From Chungangia koreensis (lineage in GTDB: Bacteria > Bacillota > Bacilli > Bacillales_A > Planococcaceae), in the NCBI RefSeq assembly GCF_042651785.1, contig NZ_JBHSEC010000005.1, forward strand, positions 124,001-188,000: DNA of 64,000 nt. The letters run 5' to 3'. Positions 18,185 to 26,742 of the stretch are shown here, one piece after another. Each line of letters opens with the position of its first letter. The first letter of the stretch is position 1. The notes beneath the pieces were generated by a model. That model was not told where the DNA came from. It did no database searches and saw only the letters and a program-made list of their open reading frames with translations. The translations under genes were made by a program, and so were the position numbers.

Positions 18185-18305
18185 AAGGGCTGTCTACCCA
18201 ACAGATGAAACCCAAATAATCGAGAAGCAGTGCAAGCGAACCATCAAGTAACAGGGAGAACCTCGCTTTCACACTTCCCGTTCGGGAATTTGGCGGACAG
18301 CCCTT
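18185..18305. repeat. Nested inverted-repeat element between accA and pfkA
   Basis: Outer arms AAGGGCTGTC (18185-18194) and GACAGCCCTT (18296-18305) are perfectly complementary over 10 bp. Inside them, AAGCGA (18234-18239) pairs with TCGCTT (18263-18268), and TTCCC-GTTC-GGGAA (18275-18288) forms a hairpin. The arrangement suggests a folded RNA or a small palindromic repeat. It ends 16 bp before the pfkA RBS. No T-run follows, so it is not a standard terminator. Confidence 0.6.
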
Positions 18306-18333
18306 TCGTTGTCATGTTTTGGAGGGGTGTAGT

Positions 18334-19293
18334 ATGAAAAAAATTGCTGTACTAACCAGTGGTGGCGATGCACCCGGCATGAATGCCGCCATCCGGGCTG
18401 TTGTGCGTAAAGCTATTTATCATGGGCTCGAAGTTGCCGGTGTGCATCAAGGTTATGCAGGCCTTATTTCAGGTAAGATTGAAACTATGCATTTAGGATC
18501 GGTTGGAGATATTATTCAACGTGGTGGGACTATGCTTCAGTCAGCACGATGTCCGGAATTTACAACAGATGAAGGACAGGAAAAAGCGATATCCCAGATG
18601 AAAAAACATGGAATTGATGGACTTGTCGTAATCGGTGGGGATGGCTCGTATCGAGGTGCCCTTGCCTTAACGGAAAAGGGTATGCCAGCAGTCGGAGTAC
18701 CAGGTACAATTGACAATGATATACCGGGTACAGACTTTACAATCGGCTTTGATACCGCCTTGAATACGGTCATTGATTCAATTGATAAAATTCGTGATAC
18801 GGCAACCTCCCACGAACGGACTTTCATAGTTGAAGTAATGGGCAGGGATGCAGGTGATCTTGCACTATGGGCAGGATTGGCTGGCGGTGCAGAAACGGTT
18901 TTGATCCCCGAAGAAAGTTTTGAAATGGAAGATATGATTGAACGACTCAAGAGCGGTCATGAACGAGGCAAGAAACACAGTATCATCATCGTAGCTGAAG
19001 GAGTCATGAGTGCAACGGAACTGGCGGAAAGGTTGAAAACCTCTGCAAATATTGAAACGAGAGTATCAGTATTGGGACATATCCAACGTGGAGGTTCTCC
19101 ATCGGCAAGGGATCGAGTTCTTGCGAGTCAGTTTGGAGCAAAAGCTGTAGAAGTTTTGATGGATGGTAAAAAAGGTCGTGCAATTGGCATCCAAAATCAT
19201 CAAGTGGTAGACTATGATTTGAAAAAAGCGTTCGAAAAAGCGCATGGAACAGATACGAGCATGTACCAATTATCCAAAGAGCTCTCAATCTAA
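18334..19293 (+). CDS. pfkA: ATP-dependent 6-phosphofructokinase
   Basis: Phosphorylates fructose 6-phosphate to fructose 1,6-bisphosphate, the committed step of glycolysis. The 319-aa length is typical of bacterial PfkA. The ATP-binding TSGGDAPGMNAAIRA is at residues 8-22, the GGDGS motif near 102, and the catalytic PGTIDNDIPGTD with Asp near 127. Start 18334 follows GGAGGGGTG. It precedes pyk by 22 bp, the standard pfkA-pyk pair controlled in Bacilli by catabolite signals. Confidence 0.97.
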   Translation: MKKIAVLTSGGDAPGMNAAIRAVVRKAIYHGLEVAGVHQGYAGLISGKIETMHLGSVGDIIQRGGTMLQSARCPEFTTDEGQEKAISQMKKHGIDGLVVIGGDGSYRGALALTEKGMPAVGVPGTIDNDIPGTDFTIGFDTALNTVIDSIDKIRDTATSHERTFIVEVMGRDAGDLALWAGLAGGAETVLIPEESFEMEDMIERLKSGHERGKKHSIIIVAEGVMSATELAERLKTSANIETRVSVLGHIQRGGSPSARDRVLASQFGAKAVEVLMDGKKGRAIGIQNHQVVDYDLKKAFEKAHGTDTSMYQLSKELSI

Positions 19294-19315
19294 ACATGTG
19301 AAGAGGAGTTTTTGT

Positions 19316-21076
19316 ATGAGAAAGACTAAAATCGTTTGTACAATCGGACCGGCAAGTGAATCCGAAGAAATGTTAGCCCAGTTAATCGAAGCTGGTATGA
19401 ATGTGGCAAGGTTGAATTTTTCACATGGTAATCATGAAGAACATGCCTCAAGAATTGAAAGAATTAGGAAAGCTGCACAGAAAACAGGGAAAACTGTCGG
19501 GATTCTTTTAGATACGAAAGGGCCCGAGATTCGTACCCACACTATGGAAAATGATGCGATTGAAATTGCTACTGGCAATGAAATTGATATTTCAATGAAA
19601 GAAGTAACAGGAACTAAAGATGTGTTTTCTGTTACATACGATCGCTTGATTGAAGACGTCGCTGCTGGCTCCGTCATCTTGTTGGATGACGGATTAATTG
19701 AGTTAGAAGTGACTGGGATTTCAAGAGATAAAGGGTTAATTCATACTGTTGCACGAAACGCTGGAACATTGAAAAATAAAAAAGGTGTCAATGTACCAGG
19801 AGTATCTGTACAACTACCCGGAATGACTGAAAAAGATGCATCTGATATTTTATTCGGAATTGAGCAAGGGGTAGACTTCATTGCTGCTTCATTTGTAAGG
19901 AGACCTTCTGATGTGATGGAGATCCGTGAATTATTAGAAAATAATAATGGCGGTCACATCCAAATTATCCCGAAAATCGAGAACGGTGAAGGTGTCGAAA
20001 ACATTGACGAAATCCTTATGGTATCTGATGGCTTAATGGTCGCAAGGGGAGATCTTGGAGTTGAGATCCCGGCAGAGGAAGTACCTCTTGTTCAAAAAAA
20101 CCTCATCCAAAAGTGCAATCAGGCAGGTAAGCCGGTTATTACGGCAACTCAAATGCTCGATTCGATGCAACGAAATCCGCGTCCAACTCGTGCGGAAGCA
20201 AGTGACGTGGCTAACGCGATCCTCGATGGAACAGATGCGATCATGCTTTCCGGTGAAACTGCTGCAGGACAATATCCTTTGGAAGCCGTCAGAACGATGG
20301 ACAGGATTGCACGAAGAGCAGAAGAAGCCGTGGACTATCGTGGAGTTGTTCAGGCGAGAAGTAAGGAAAGGGGAGCGAATATCACCGAATCGATCGGTCA
20401 GTCGGTAGCCCATACAGCTATTAACCTTAAAGTAAATGCTGTACTTGCACCAACAGTCAGTGGCCAGACGGCAAGGATGATTTCCAAATACCGACCTGGA
20501 GCCCCAATTATAGCTATTACTTCTACAACAGAAATTTCAAGACAATTATCACTTGTTTGGGGAATCTATCCGATTGTTGGAGAACAAATGCATTCCACTG
20601 ATGGAGTACTTGAGCAATCTGTCGAAGAGGCGATCAAACATCATTATGTCAAACATGGAGATGTGGTCATCATTACGGCTGGAGTACCTGTAGGAGAGGC
20701 TGGAACTACAAATCTTATGAAAGTTCATATGATTGGTGACTTGCTTGCCCGCGGACAAGGAATTGGAAAAGATGTTGCATTTGGACAAGCCGTAATTGCA
20801 CGTACAGCTGCAGAGGCGCTTGAGCAGGATCCAGAAGGTAAAATTATTGTCACCATCGGTTCGGACCGTGAAATGGTGCCTGCTATTCAGAAATGTGCAG
20901 GATTGATTACTGAAGAAGGTGGTCTTACTAGCCATGCAGCGGTTGTCGGATTGAATCTTGGCATTCCGGTCATTGTCGGCGTTAAAGATGCAACTAAGAT
21001 TTTTTCGGATGGCCAACACCTTACAATGGATGCAGAGTCAGGAGTAATTTATACTGGACATGCAAACGTCCTTTAA
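19316..21076 (+). CDS. pyk: Pyruvate kinase with C-terminal PEP-utiliser domain
   Basis: Converts phosphoenolpyruvate and ADP to pyruvate and ATP. The 586-aa protein begins RKTKIVCTIGPAS. It carries KIENGEGVENIDEI with the catalytic Lys and metal ligands, and MVARGDLGVEIP. Like other Bacillales enzymes it has an extra C-terminal PEP-utiliser-like domain (about 490-586, with EEGGLTSHAAVVGLNLGIPV), which resembles the phospho-His domain of PEP synthase. Start 19316 has AGAGGAG upstream. A hairpin terminator follows. Confidence 0.97.
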   Translation: MRKTKIVCTIGPASESEEMLAQLIEAGMNVARLNFSHGNHEEHASRIERIRKAAQKTGKTVGILLDTKGPEIRTHTMENDAIEIATGNEIDISMKEVTGTKDVFSVTYDRLIEDVAAGSVILLDDGLIELEVTGISRDKGLIHTVARNAGTLKNKKGVNVPGVSVQLPGMTEKDASDILFGIEQGVDFIAASFVRRPSDVMEIRELLENNNGGHIQIIPKIENGEGVENIDEILMVSDGLMVARGDLGVEIPAEEVPLVQKNLIQKCNQAGKPVITATQMLDSMQRNPRPTRAEASDVANAILDGTDAIMLSGETAAGQYPLEAVRTMDRIARRAEEAVDYRGVVQARSKERGANITESIGQSVAHTAINLKVNAVLAPTVSGQTARMISKYRPGAPIIAITSTTEISRQLSLVWGIYPIVGEQMHSTDGVLEQSVEEAIKHHYVKHGDVVIITAGVPVGEAGTTNLMKVHMIGDLLARGQGIGKDVAFGQAVIARTAAEALEQDPEGKIIVTIGSDREMVPAIQKCAGLITEEGGLTSHAAVVGLNLGIPVIVGVKDATKIFSDGQHLTMDAESGVIYTGHANVL

Positions 21077-21125
21077 TAATAATATTTCTGTTTCACAATT
21101 TAAAAGGTAGCCCATGTAGAATTGC

Positions 21126-21161
21126 AAAAAGAATCTGCGGAGATACCGTCAGATTCTTTTT
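21126..21161 (+). terminator. Terminator after pyk
   Basis: AAAAAGAATCTG pairs with CAGATTCTTTTT, with a small inner CGG/CCG pairing; the T-run closes the stem. Confidence 0.8.
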
Positions 21162-21218
21162 GTTTAATGAATAATAGAAACTTGGGCGAAGTGCCCAAAG
21201 AATATGAGGTGGGATGAT

Positions 21219-21602
21219 ATGAGATGGTTTTTGTTGCTAATCGTTTTGGCCCCTGCTGTGGAACTTTCGGTTTTGATTTATTCCGGAATGAAATTCGGGA
21301 TATTAAACACGCTTCTCATTGTCATGTTGACTGCCGCAGCGGGTATTGTGCTGGCTAAAAAGTTTGGTCTTCGAGCGTTTTACGATATTCAAGATCGTAT
21401 TAAGCAACATGAAATGCCTGGAGACGCAGTAGTAGACGGATTGTTCATCTTTGTAGGCGGCATTCTATTGCTCTTCCCGGGATTTATTACGGACCTGATC
21501 GGTCTCCTCTTCCTTTTCAAATGGACAAGGAAATTATTTAAACCACTTCTTTACCGCTGGTTCCGGAAAAAAATAGGCAAAGGCCAAATCATCGTTATGT
21601 AA
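21219..21602 (+). CDS. fxsA: FxsA-family membrane protein (YtzA)
   Basis: A 127-aa FxsA-family inner-membrane protein with hydrophobic segments at about 2-20, 27-45 and 70-95 and a basic C-terminal tail. The conserved FVGGILLLFPGFITDLIGLL stretch is present. E. coli FxsA suppresses F-exclusion of phage T7, but the general function is not known. Start 21219 follows GAGGTGGGATG. Its 3' end overlaps the 3' end of the convergent ytvI by 8 bp. Confidence 0.88.
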   Translation: MRWFLLLIVLAPAVELSVLIYSGMKFGILNTLLIVMLTAAAGIVLAKKFGLRAFYDIQDRIKQHEMPGDAVVDGLFIFVGGILLLFPGFITDLIGLLFLFKWTRKLFKPLLYRWFRKKIGKGQIIVM

Positions 21603-22566
21603 ACAGACGATGATCTTTAATCTTCAAGGCGGCCAATATTAAAAACGGACTGATCAAGATTCCAAGGATTCCAAAAAGATATAAGGAACAGGCGCTGATC
21701 ATGAAGGAATGAACAGAACGAATGTGGAAAGTGGAAGCCCAAAAATAAGATTCCGTCATTTGACGCGTTAACTGGATAAATGCGAACAAAATAAGTAAAG
21801 CTGCAGTTAAGAAAAATTTGCCGATTATGGCAAAATAGATAGCCAGTGGAATCAGAAAAAGCCCGATTCCCAAAAAGGGAAGTGCATCAGCCAAGGATAT
21901 TAAAAAGGCTTTACCTACAGGAAGGGTGAAGCCAAGAGCGAAGAAGCCAAGAGATAATAATGCAAAGGTAATCATGAAGAGGCGAAATTCCACGCTTAGA
22001 AAAGTCCAAAATAACCAGCCAGCCTCTTCAATTGCTTTTTTAACTTGTCCTTTCCAAGCCTTCGGAATATAAATGAGGAACCAAAATCGTGATTTGCCAG
22101 TCTCCATCAATGCAAAAAAGAATGTAATAATGAATATTGTAAAGTTAAGTAGTTGTTGCGAAAAACCTTGTATAACCCCAGATACCACCTCGACAATTCT
22201 TTCACTGAAAAAAGAAAGTTTACCGATAATACCAGGAAGCAGATTTTCCGGTTGATTCATATTAATATTCAATTCTTCCAGACCTGCCTGAATTTCAGGG
22301 ACTATACTGATAATCTGAGATACTGAAAATAATAGAAGTAGTGCCGCACATGATATCGCCAAACATTCTGTCAGTAATGCACCAATCCAAAGAGGGATTT
22401 TAACGCCTTTGAAGAATCGCATGATAGGGTGGAAAAAATAAGCAGTAAAAATCGCTAATGCAACAGGCATCACTTTCCAAATGAGTAATCCCAGGAGTAA
22501 TATAGGAACCCACTGTTTAGCTATACGGAAAATACGTGAGTTAGGTTTAAAAAAGTCCATTTTCAT
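21595..22566 (-). CDS. ytvI: AI-2E-transporter-family membrane protein YtvI
   Basis: A 323-aa polytopic membrane protein of the AI-2E/PerM family, with about eight hydrophobic segments. Sporulation-linked YtvI sits in this same place in B. subtilis (after pyk-ytzA, before citZ). The family includes YdgG-type exporters and Na+/H+ antiporter-like proteins; the substrate here is unknown. ATG codons at 22566 and 22560 are both plausible, since AAAGG lies upstream of both. It is transcribed divergently from citZ. Confidence 0.85.
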   Translation of the reverse strand: MKMDFFKPNSRIFRIAKQWVPILLLGLLIWKVMPVALAIFTAYFFHPIMRFFKGVKIPLWIGALLTECLAISCAALLLLFSVSQIISIVPEIQAGLEELNINMNQPENLLPGIIGKLSFFSERIVEVVSGVIQGFSQQLLNFTIFIITFFFALMETGKSRFWFLIYIPKAWKGQVKKAIEEAGWLFWTFLSVEFRLFMITFALLSLGFFALGFTLPVGKAFLISLADALPFLGIGLFLIPLAIYFAIIGKFFLTAALLILFAFIQLTRQMTESYFWASTFHIRSVHSFMISACSLYLFGILGILISPFLILAALKIKDHRLFT

Positions 22567-22602
22567 CAGCCTTTATTCTGTTTTGGTCATAAACGACAAG
22601 AA

Positions 22603-22653
22603 ATCAAAGCGTTTCCATTCACAAAATCGACAACTTTGTTTATAATGATTTTG
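22603..22653 (+). promoter_or_regulatory. citZ promoter with adjoining cre-like site
   Basis: TTCACA (22618-22623), a 17-bp spacer and a perfect TATAAT (22641-22646) make a good sigma-A promoter. Immediately upstream, ATCAAAGCGTTTCCA (22603-22617) matches the CcpA cre consensus WTGNAANCGNWNNCW at all but one fixed position. A second cre-like string, TTGAAAGCGATTAACA, begins at 22651 near the start of transcription. B. subtilis citZ is known to be CcpA- and CcpC-repressed, so carbon catabolite control is likely here too. Confidence 0.6.
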
Positions 22654-22748
22654 AAAGCGATTAACATAAGTTCATAGAAGCGGATGAGGTATCATTCTGC
22701 CTTTTTTTATGTGAAATGATGACTCATACTGAAAGAAGGAGCGATAAT

Positions 22749-23864
22749 ATGTCAACAACACGCGGGTTAGAGGGTGTGGTTGCAGCCCAAACTGCCATCA
22801 GTTCCATCATTGATGACACTCTTACATACGTAGGCTACGATATTGACGATTTAGCCGATAATGCGAGTTTTGAAGAAGTTGTTTATTTACTTTGGCACAA
22901 ACGACTTCCAAACAAAGCGGAATTGACTGAATTCAAACAGCAATTAGCCGATCAGATGGTTGTACCACAAGAGGTGCTTGACCATTTCAAAACATATCCA
23001 ATCGACAAAGTGCACCCGATGACTGCACTAAGAACTGCTGTATCTATGCTTGGATTGTATGATGAAAAAGCTGAAGATATGTCCGAGGAAGCTAACTACC
23101 AAAAAGCAATTAGCTTACAAGCGAAGATTCCATCATTGGTAACAGCATTCGCACGTATCCGTAAAGGTCTTGAGCCAGTAGCTCCAAAGAGTGATCTTAG
23201 CTATGCTGCTAACTTCCTTTACATGCTTAAAGGAGAACTACCTGAAGCAATTGAAGAAGAAGCTTTCAACAAAGCTTTGGTTCTACATGCAGACCATGAA
23301 TTGAATGCATCTACATTTACAGCACGTGTATGTGTAGCTACCCTGTCTGATGTATATTCTGGCGTGACTGCAGCAATTGGTGCTTTAAAAGGCCCTCTTC
23401 ACGGTGGTGCTAACGAACAAGTCATGAAAATGTTGTCTGATATTGGTTCCGAAGACAATGTGGACGAGTTCATCCACGAAAAGTTGAACAATAAAGAAAA
23501 AATTATGGGCTTCGGTCACCGTGTTTACCGTAAAGGTGATCCACGTGCGAAACATCTACGTGAGATGTCTCAAAAATTGACGAAACTTCGTGGTGAAGAA
23601 AAATGGTATAACATGTCTACGAAGATCGAAGAAATTGTAACAGGCGAAAAGAATCTTCCGCCAAATGTTGACTTCTATTCGGCTTCTGTATACCATTCAT
23701 TAGGGATTGACCATGATTTATTTACACCGATTTTTGCGGTGTCCCGTACTTCTGGCTGGATTGCACATATCCTTGAGCAATATGCGAATAACCGCTTGAT
23801 CAGACCACGTGCTGAGTACGTAGGTCCTGGGATGCAAAAATACGTACCAGTCGACGAAAGATAA
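22749..23864 (+). CDS. citZ: Citrate synthase II
   Basis: Condenses acetyl-CoA with oxaloacetate at the entry to the TCA cycle. The 371-aa length is that of the short Gram-positive type. Catalytic residues are visible: His in LHADHELNAST, His in GFGHRVYRKGDPR, and the active-site Asp in PPNVDFYSASVYHSLGI. Start 22749 follows GAAGGAGCGA; the upstream frame to 22716 has no RBS. Icd follows after a 202-bp gap that contains a dispersed repeat module. Confidence 0.97.
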   Translation: MSTTRGLEGVVAAQTAISSIIDDTLTYVGYDIDDLADNASFEEVVYLLWHKRLPNKAELTEFKQQLADQMVVPQEVLDHFKTYPIDKVHPMTALRTAVSMLGLYDEKAEDMSEEANYQKAISLQAKIPSLVTAFARIRKGLEPVAPKSDLSYAANFLYMLKGELPEAIEEEAFNKALVLHADHELNASTFTARVCVATLSDVYSGVTAAIGALKGPLHGGANEQVMKMLSDIGSEDNVDEFIHEKLNNKEKIMGFGHRVYRKGDPRAKHLREMSQKLTKLRGEEKWYNMSTKIEEIVTGEKNLPPNVDFYSASVYHSLGIDHDLFTPIFAVSRTSGWIAHILEQYANNRLIRPRAEYVGPGMQKYVPVDER

Positions 23865-23899
23865 ATTGGTTAATATTTCGTTTTAGGGCTTATTGATAG

Positions 23900-24040
23900 T
23901 GCCCGCATGAACCGGTTTTGTAACCTAAGTACGCCTCATCGAGCTGCTCCATCGCTTCACTCGTCGCAAAACTGCGCAGAAGCAAGTACTAAAGAGCTAT
24001 TTGGCAACGGTTCACAACCTGCATGCTGGCCTTAAACCCT
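23900..24040. repeat. Dispersed repeat module (copy A) between citZ and icd
   Basis: TGAACCG (23908-23914) and CGGTTCA (24008-24014) form terminal arms. The interior shares long matches with the repeat at 36.1 kb: a 33-nt block starting at 23943 with 29 identities, and AGCTATTTGGCAACG (23995-24009) identical over 15 nt. The terminal arms differ in sequence but stay complementary in both copies. The module ends about 15 bp before the icd RBS. Confidence 0.75.
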
Positions 24041-24066
24041 TGAAGATGAATGTAGGAGGAAAAAAC

Positions 24067-25332
24067 ATGTCTAACGGTAAAATTACAGTTGAAAACGGTG
24101 TGTTAAACGTACCAAACAATCCGGTTATTCCGTTCATCGAAGGTGACGGAACAGGTCCAGATATTTGGGCTGCAGCTTCCCGTGTACTTGAAGCAGCTGT
24201 TGAAAAAGCTTACAATGGCGAGAAAACAATTCAATGGAAAGAAGTACTTGCTGGTGAAAAAGCATTCAACCAAACAGGTGAGTGGCTTCCACAAGAAACA
24301 TTGGATACAATCAACGAATACTTGATCGCAATTAAAGGTCCTTTAACAACGCCAATCGGCGGAGGTATCCGTTCTTTGAACGTGGCATTGCGCCAAGAGC
24401 TTGACCTATATGTGTGCTTGCGCCCAGTACGTTACTTTGAAGGTGTACCATCTCCAGTAAAACGTCCTGAAGATACAGATATGGTCATTTTCCGTGAAAA
24501 TACTGAAGATATTTATGCAGGAATCGAATACAAAAAAGGCTCTGACGAAGTGAAGAAAGTGATCGACTTCCTTCAAAACGAAATGGGCGTTAACAAAATC
24601 CGTTTCCCAGAAACATCCGGTATCGGTATTAAACCAGTTTCTGAAGAAGGAACAAAACGCTTAGTCCGCTCAGCATTAAACTACGCGATCAAAGAAGGCC
24701 GTTCTTCTCTTACATTGGTTCACAAAGGGAATATCATGAAGTTCACTGAAGGAGCTTTCAAAAACTGGGGCTATGAAGTGGCTGAAACAGAATTTGCTGA
24801 TCAAGTATTCACTTGGAACCAATACGACAAAATCAAAGAAGAATCTGGAACAGAAGCAGCTAACAAAGCTCAGGACGAAGCTTTAGCAGCTGGCAAAATC
24901 CTTGTTAAGGATTCAATCGCAGATATCTTCTTACAACAAATCTTGACTCGTCCAAAAGAGTTCGATGTTGTTGCAACAATGAACTTGAACGGCGACTACA
25001 TTTCTGATGCCCTTGCTGCTCAAGTAGGTGGAATCGGTATCGCTCCAGGTGCAAACATCAACTATGTAACTGGACATGCGATCTTCGAAGCAACTCACGG
25101 TACAGCTCCAAAATACGCTGGCCTTGATAAAGTAAACCCATCTTCTGTCATCCTTTCCGGTGTATTAATGCTTGAACACCTTGGATGGACTGAAGCAGCG
25201 AAGATGATCATTTCTTCAATGGAGAATACAATCAAGTCTAAAGTTGTAACTTATGACTTTGCACGTTTGATGGACGGTGCTACAGAAGTTAAAGCTTCTG
25301 AATTTGCGGATGAGTTGATTAAGAACCTTTAA
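24067..25332 (+). CDS. icd: Isocitrate dehydrogenase (NADP+)
   Basis: Oxidatively decarboxylates isocitrate to 2-oxoglutarate, yielding NADPH. The 421-aa protein has the substrate-binding GGGIRSLNVALRQELDLY (about 99-116, with the regulatory Ser), RENTEDIYAGIEY, and DAL/GTAPKYAG nucleotide-site motifs. NADP preference is inferred from the family. Start 24067 follows GTAGGAGG. In B. subtilis icd is followed by mdh; here a strong terminator and then a MaoC-like gene come next. Confidence 0.97.
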   Translation: MSNGKITVENGVLNVPNNPVIPFIEGDGTGPDIWAAASRVLEAAVEKAYNGEKTIQWKEVLAGEKAFNQTGEWLPQETLDTINEYLIAIKGPLTTPIGGGIRSLNVALRQELDLYVCLRPVRYFEGVPSPVKRPEDTDMVIFRENTEDIYAGIEYKKGSDEVKKVIDFLQNEMGVNKIRFPETSGIGIKPVSEEGTKRLVRSALNYAIKEGRSSLTLVHKGNIMKFTEGAFKNWGYEVAETEFADQVFTWNQYDKIKEESGTEAANKAQDEALAAGKILVKDSIADIFLQQILTRPKEFDVVATMNLNGDYISDALAAQVGGIGIAPGANINYVTGHAIFEATHGTAPKYAGLDKVNPSSVILSGVLMLEHLGWTEAAKMIISSMENTIKSKVVTYDFARLMDGATEVKASEFADELIKNL

Positions 25333-25372
25333 TCTTCCTTTGAAGATCATTCGTATAAAAAATAATTTCGGA

Positions 25373-25396
25373 GGAGGGGGAAACCCCTCCTTTTTT
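25373..25396 (+). terminator. Terminator after icd
   Basis: GGAGGGGG-AAA-CCCCTCC hairpin followed by six T. Confidence 0.9.
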
Positions 25397-25505
25397 ATTT
25401 TGTAAAAAATATCCCTATTCAACTCAAGAGAAACATACTATTGCATAACTCGATTTTTTTGAAAATAATTGATATCATGAAAGAAACGAATGATAAGGGG
25501 GCTAC

Positions 25506-25970
25506 ATGGTGCTGTTGAGTAAAAAGAGGAGATTGGGTCGGAAAATCGAGGAGATGACAGTCGGCGAGAAACTAAAATTGACTGAGAAAGTGGAAGATAA
25601 AGACTTGCTGCTTTACTTAGGATTGACTAATGACGGCAATCCGCTCTATATCCAACATGATTATGCTTCTCAAACCGAATTTGGGAAACCGATTGTACCT
25701 GCCATTATGCTGAACGGAATAGTTACATCTGCGATTTCTAAATATTTTCCAGGACCCGGTTCTCATGTCCAAGAACAGCATCTGCGTTTTCCAAAACCGG
25801 TGTACCATTATGAAACGATTGAACTATTATTTGAAGTGAAAGAAATCGATGTGATCCAAAACTTGGTGACGATTACAGTCGTGGCTGAAAATGAAGATTC
25901 AGAAATCGTAATTGAAGGGAAATTAGTTGCGTCTGCACCGAGAACATTGGAACAGTCAATTGAAGAATAA
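25506..25970 (+). CDS. MaoC-like hotdog protein
   Basis: A 154-aa single-domain hotdog protein. The hydratase-like segment is about residues 17-125 (LTNDGNPLYIQHDYA, then FGKPIVPAIMLNG). MaoC-type (R)-enoyl hydratases have D-x4-H in the hydratase motif; here Asp and His occur as NDGNPLYIQHD, so catalysis is possible but unproven. The ATG follows AAGGGGGC. A second in-frame ATG at 25554 would give a shorter, still complete domain. It precedes phoP; in related genomes the same small gene lies between mdh and phoP. The substrate is unknown. Confidence 0.8.
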   Translation: MVLLSKKRRLGRKIEEMTVGEKLKLTEKVEDKDLLLYLGLTNDGNPLYIQHDYASQTEFGKPIVPAIMLNGIVTSAISKYFPGPGSHVQEQHLRFPKPVYHYETIELLFEVKEIDVIQNLVTITVVAENEDSEIVIEGKLVASAPRTLEQSIEE

Positions 25971-26025
25971 AATAAAGATAGAGAGTTCCGTACCTGCTTA
26001 CATAATAAATTGACGGGGGATCCAA

Positions 26026-26742
26026 ATGTCCAAGAAAATATTAGTAGTAGATGATGAACAATCGATAGTTACTCTTTTACAATACAATTTAAAACAAGCC
26101 GGATATGAAGTGATTACTGCGAATGATGGCGAACACGCAATTGACTTAGTTAAGGAAGAAAGTCCGAATTTGATTGTACTTGACTTGATGCTGCCCAAAA
26201 TGGATGGCATGGAAGTATGTAAAGAACTTCGCTCATTGCGGATTGAAGTGCCGATTATCATGTTAACGGCTAAGGATGACGAGATCGATAAAGTCCTCGG
26301 TTTGGAACTGGGTGCAGACGATTACATGACAAAGCCTTTCAGTCCACGCGAAGTGGTAGCACGGGTAAAAGCCGTACTTCGTCGCACAGAAAGTGTTCCC
26401 GTTCTTCCAGATGGAGGTATTGCAGTCGATGCAGAGACTTCTTATGAGTTCGGTCCACTAAAAGTCTATCCGGACCGCCATGAAGCATTATTAAACGGAG
26501 AATCACTTGAATTTACTCCAAAAGAGTTCGAATTACTCGTATATTTATTAGAAAATAAAAACCGTGTGTTGACGAGAGATCAATTGCTTAGTGCTGTTTG
26601 GAATTATGATTTTGCAGGGGATACAAGAATTGTAGATGTTCACATAAGCCACCTTCGGGAAAAGATTGAGGAGAATAGCAGAAAGCCAATTTATATCAAA
26701 ACAATTCGTGGACTCGGATATAAATTCGAGGAGCCGAAATAG
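26026..26742 (+). CDS. phoP: Phosphate-response regulator PhoP (OmpR family)
   Basis: Response regulator of the phosphate-starvation two-component system. The receiver domain (about 1-118) has phosphoacceptor Asp53 in IVLDLMLPKMDG and a Lys in MTKPFSPRE. The OmpR-type winged helix (about 140-236) ends with IKTIRGLGYKFE. The 238-aa length is typical. phoR starts at the very next base after the stop, so the two are coupled. The location after the citrate-cycle genes and before polA matches Bacillus. AGGGGGATCC-type spacing precedes ATG. Confidence 0.95.
   Translation: MSKKILVVDDEQSIVTLLQYNLKQAGYEVITANDGEHAIDLVKEESPNLIVLDLMLPKMDGMEVCKELRSLRIEVPIIMLTAKDDEIDKVLGLELGADDYMTKPFSPREVVARVKAVLRRTESVPVLPDGGIAVDAETSYEFGPLKVYPDRHEALLNGESLEFTPKEFELLVYLLENKNRVLTRDQLLSAVWNYDFAGDTRIVDVHISHLREKIEENSRKPIYIKTIRGLGYKFEEPK

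Noticed and set aside
18185..18305. Terminator of accA
   Set aside because: The outer arms are over 100 bp apart and no T-run follows, so it does not fit an intrinsic terminator; it is listed as a structured element instead.
22711..22725. The 15-mer GTGAAATGATGACTC shared by the citZ leader and 36286-36300
   Set aside because: A single 15-base match between two places in 64 kb is close to what chance allows, and the flanks do not match.
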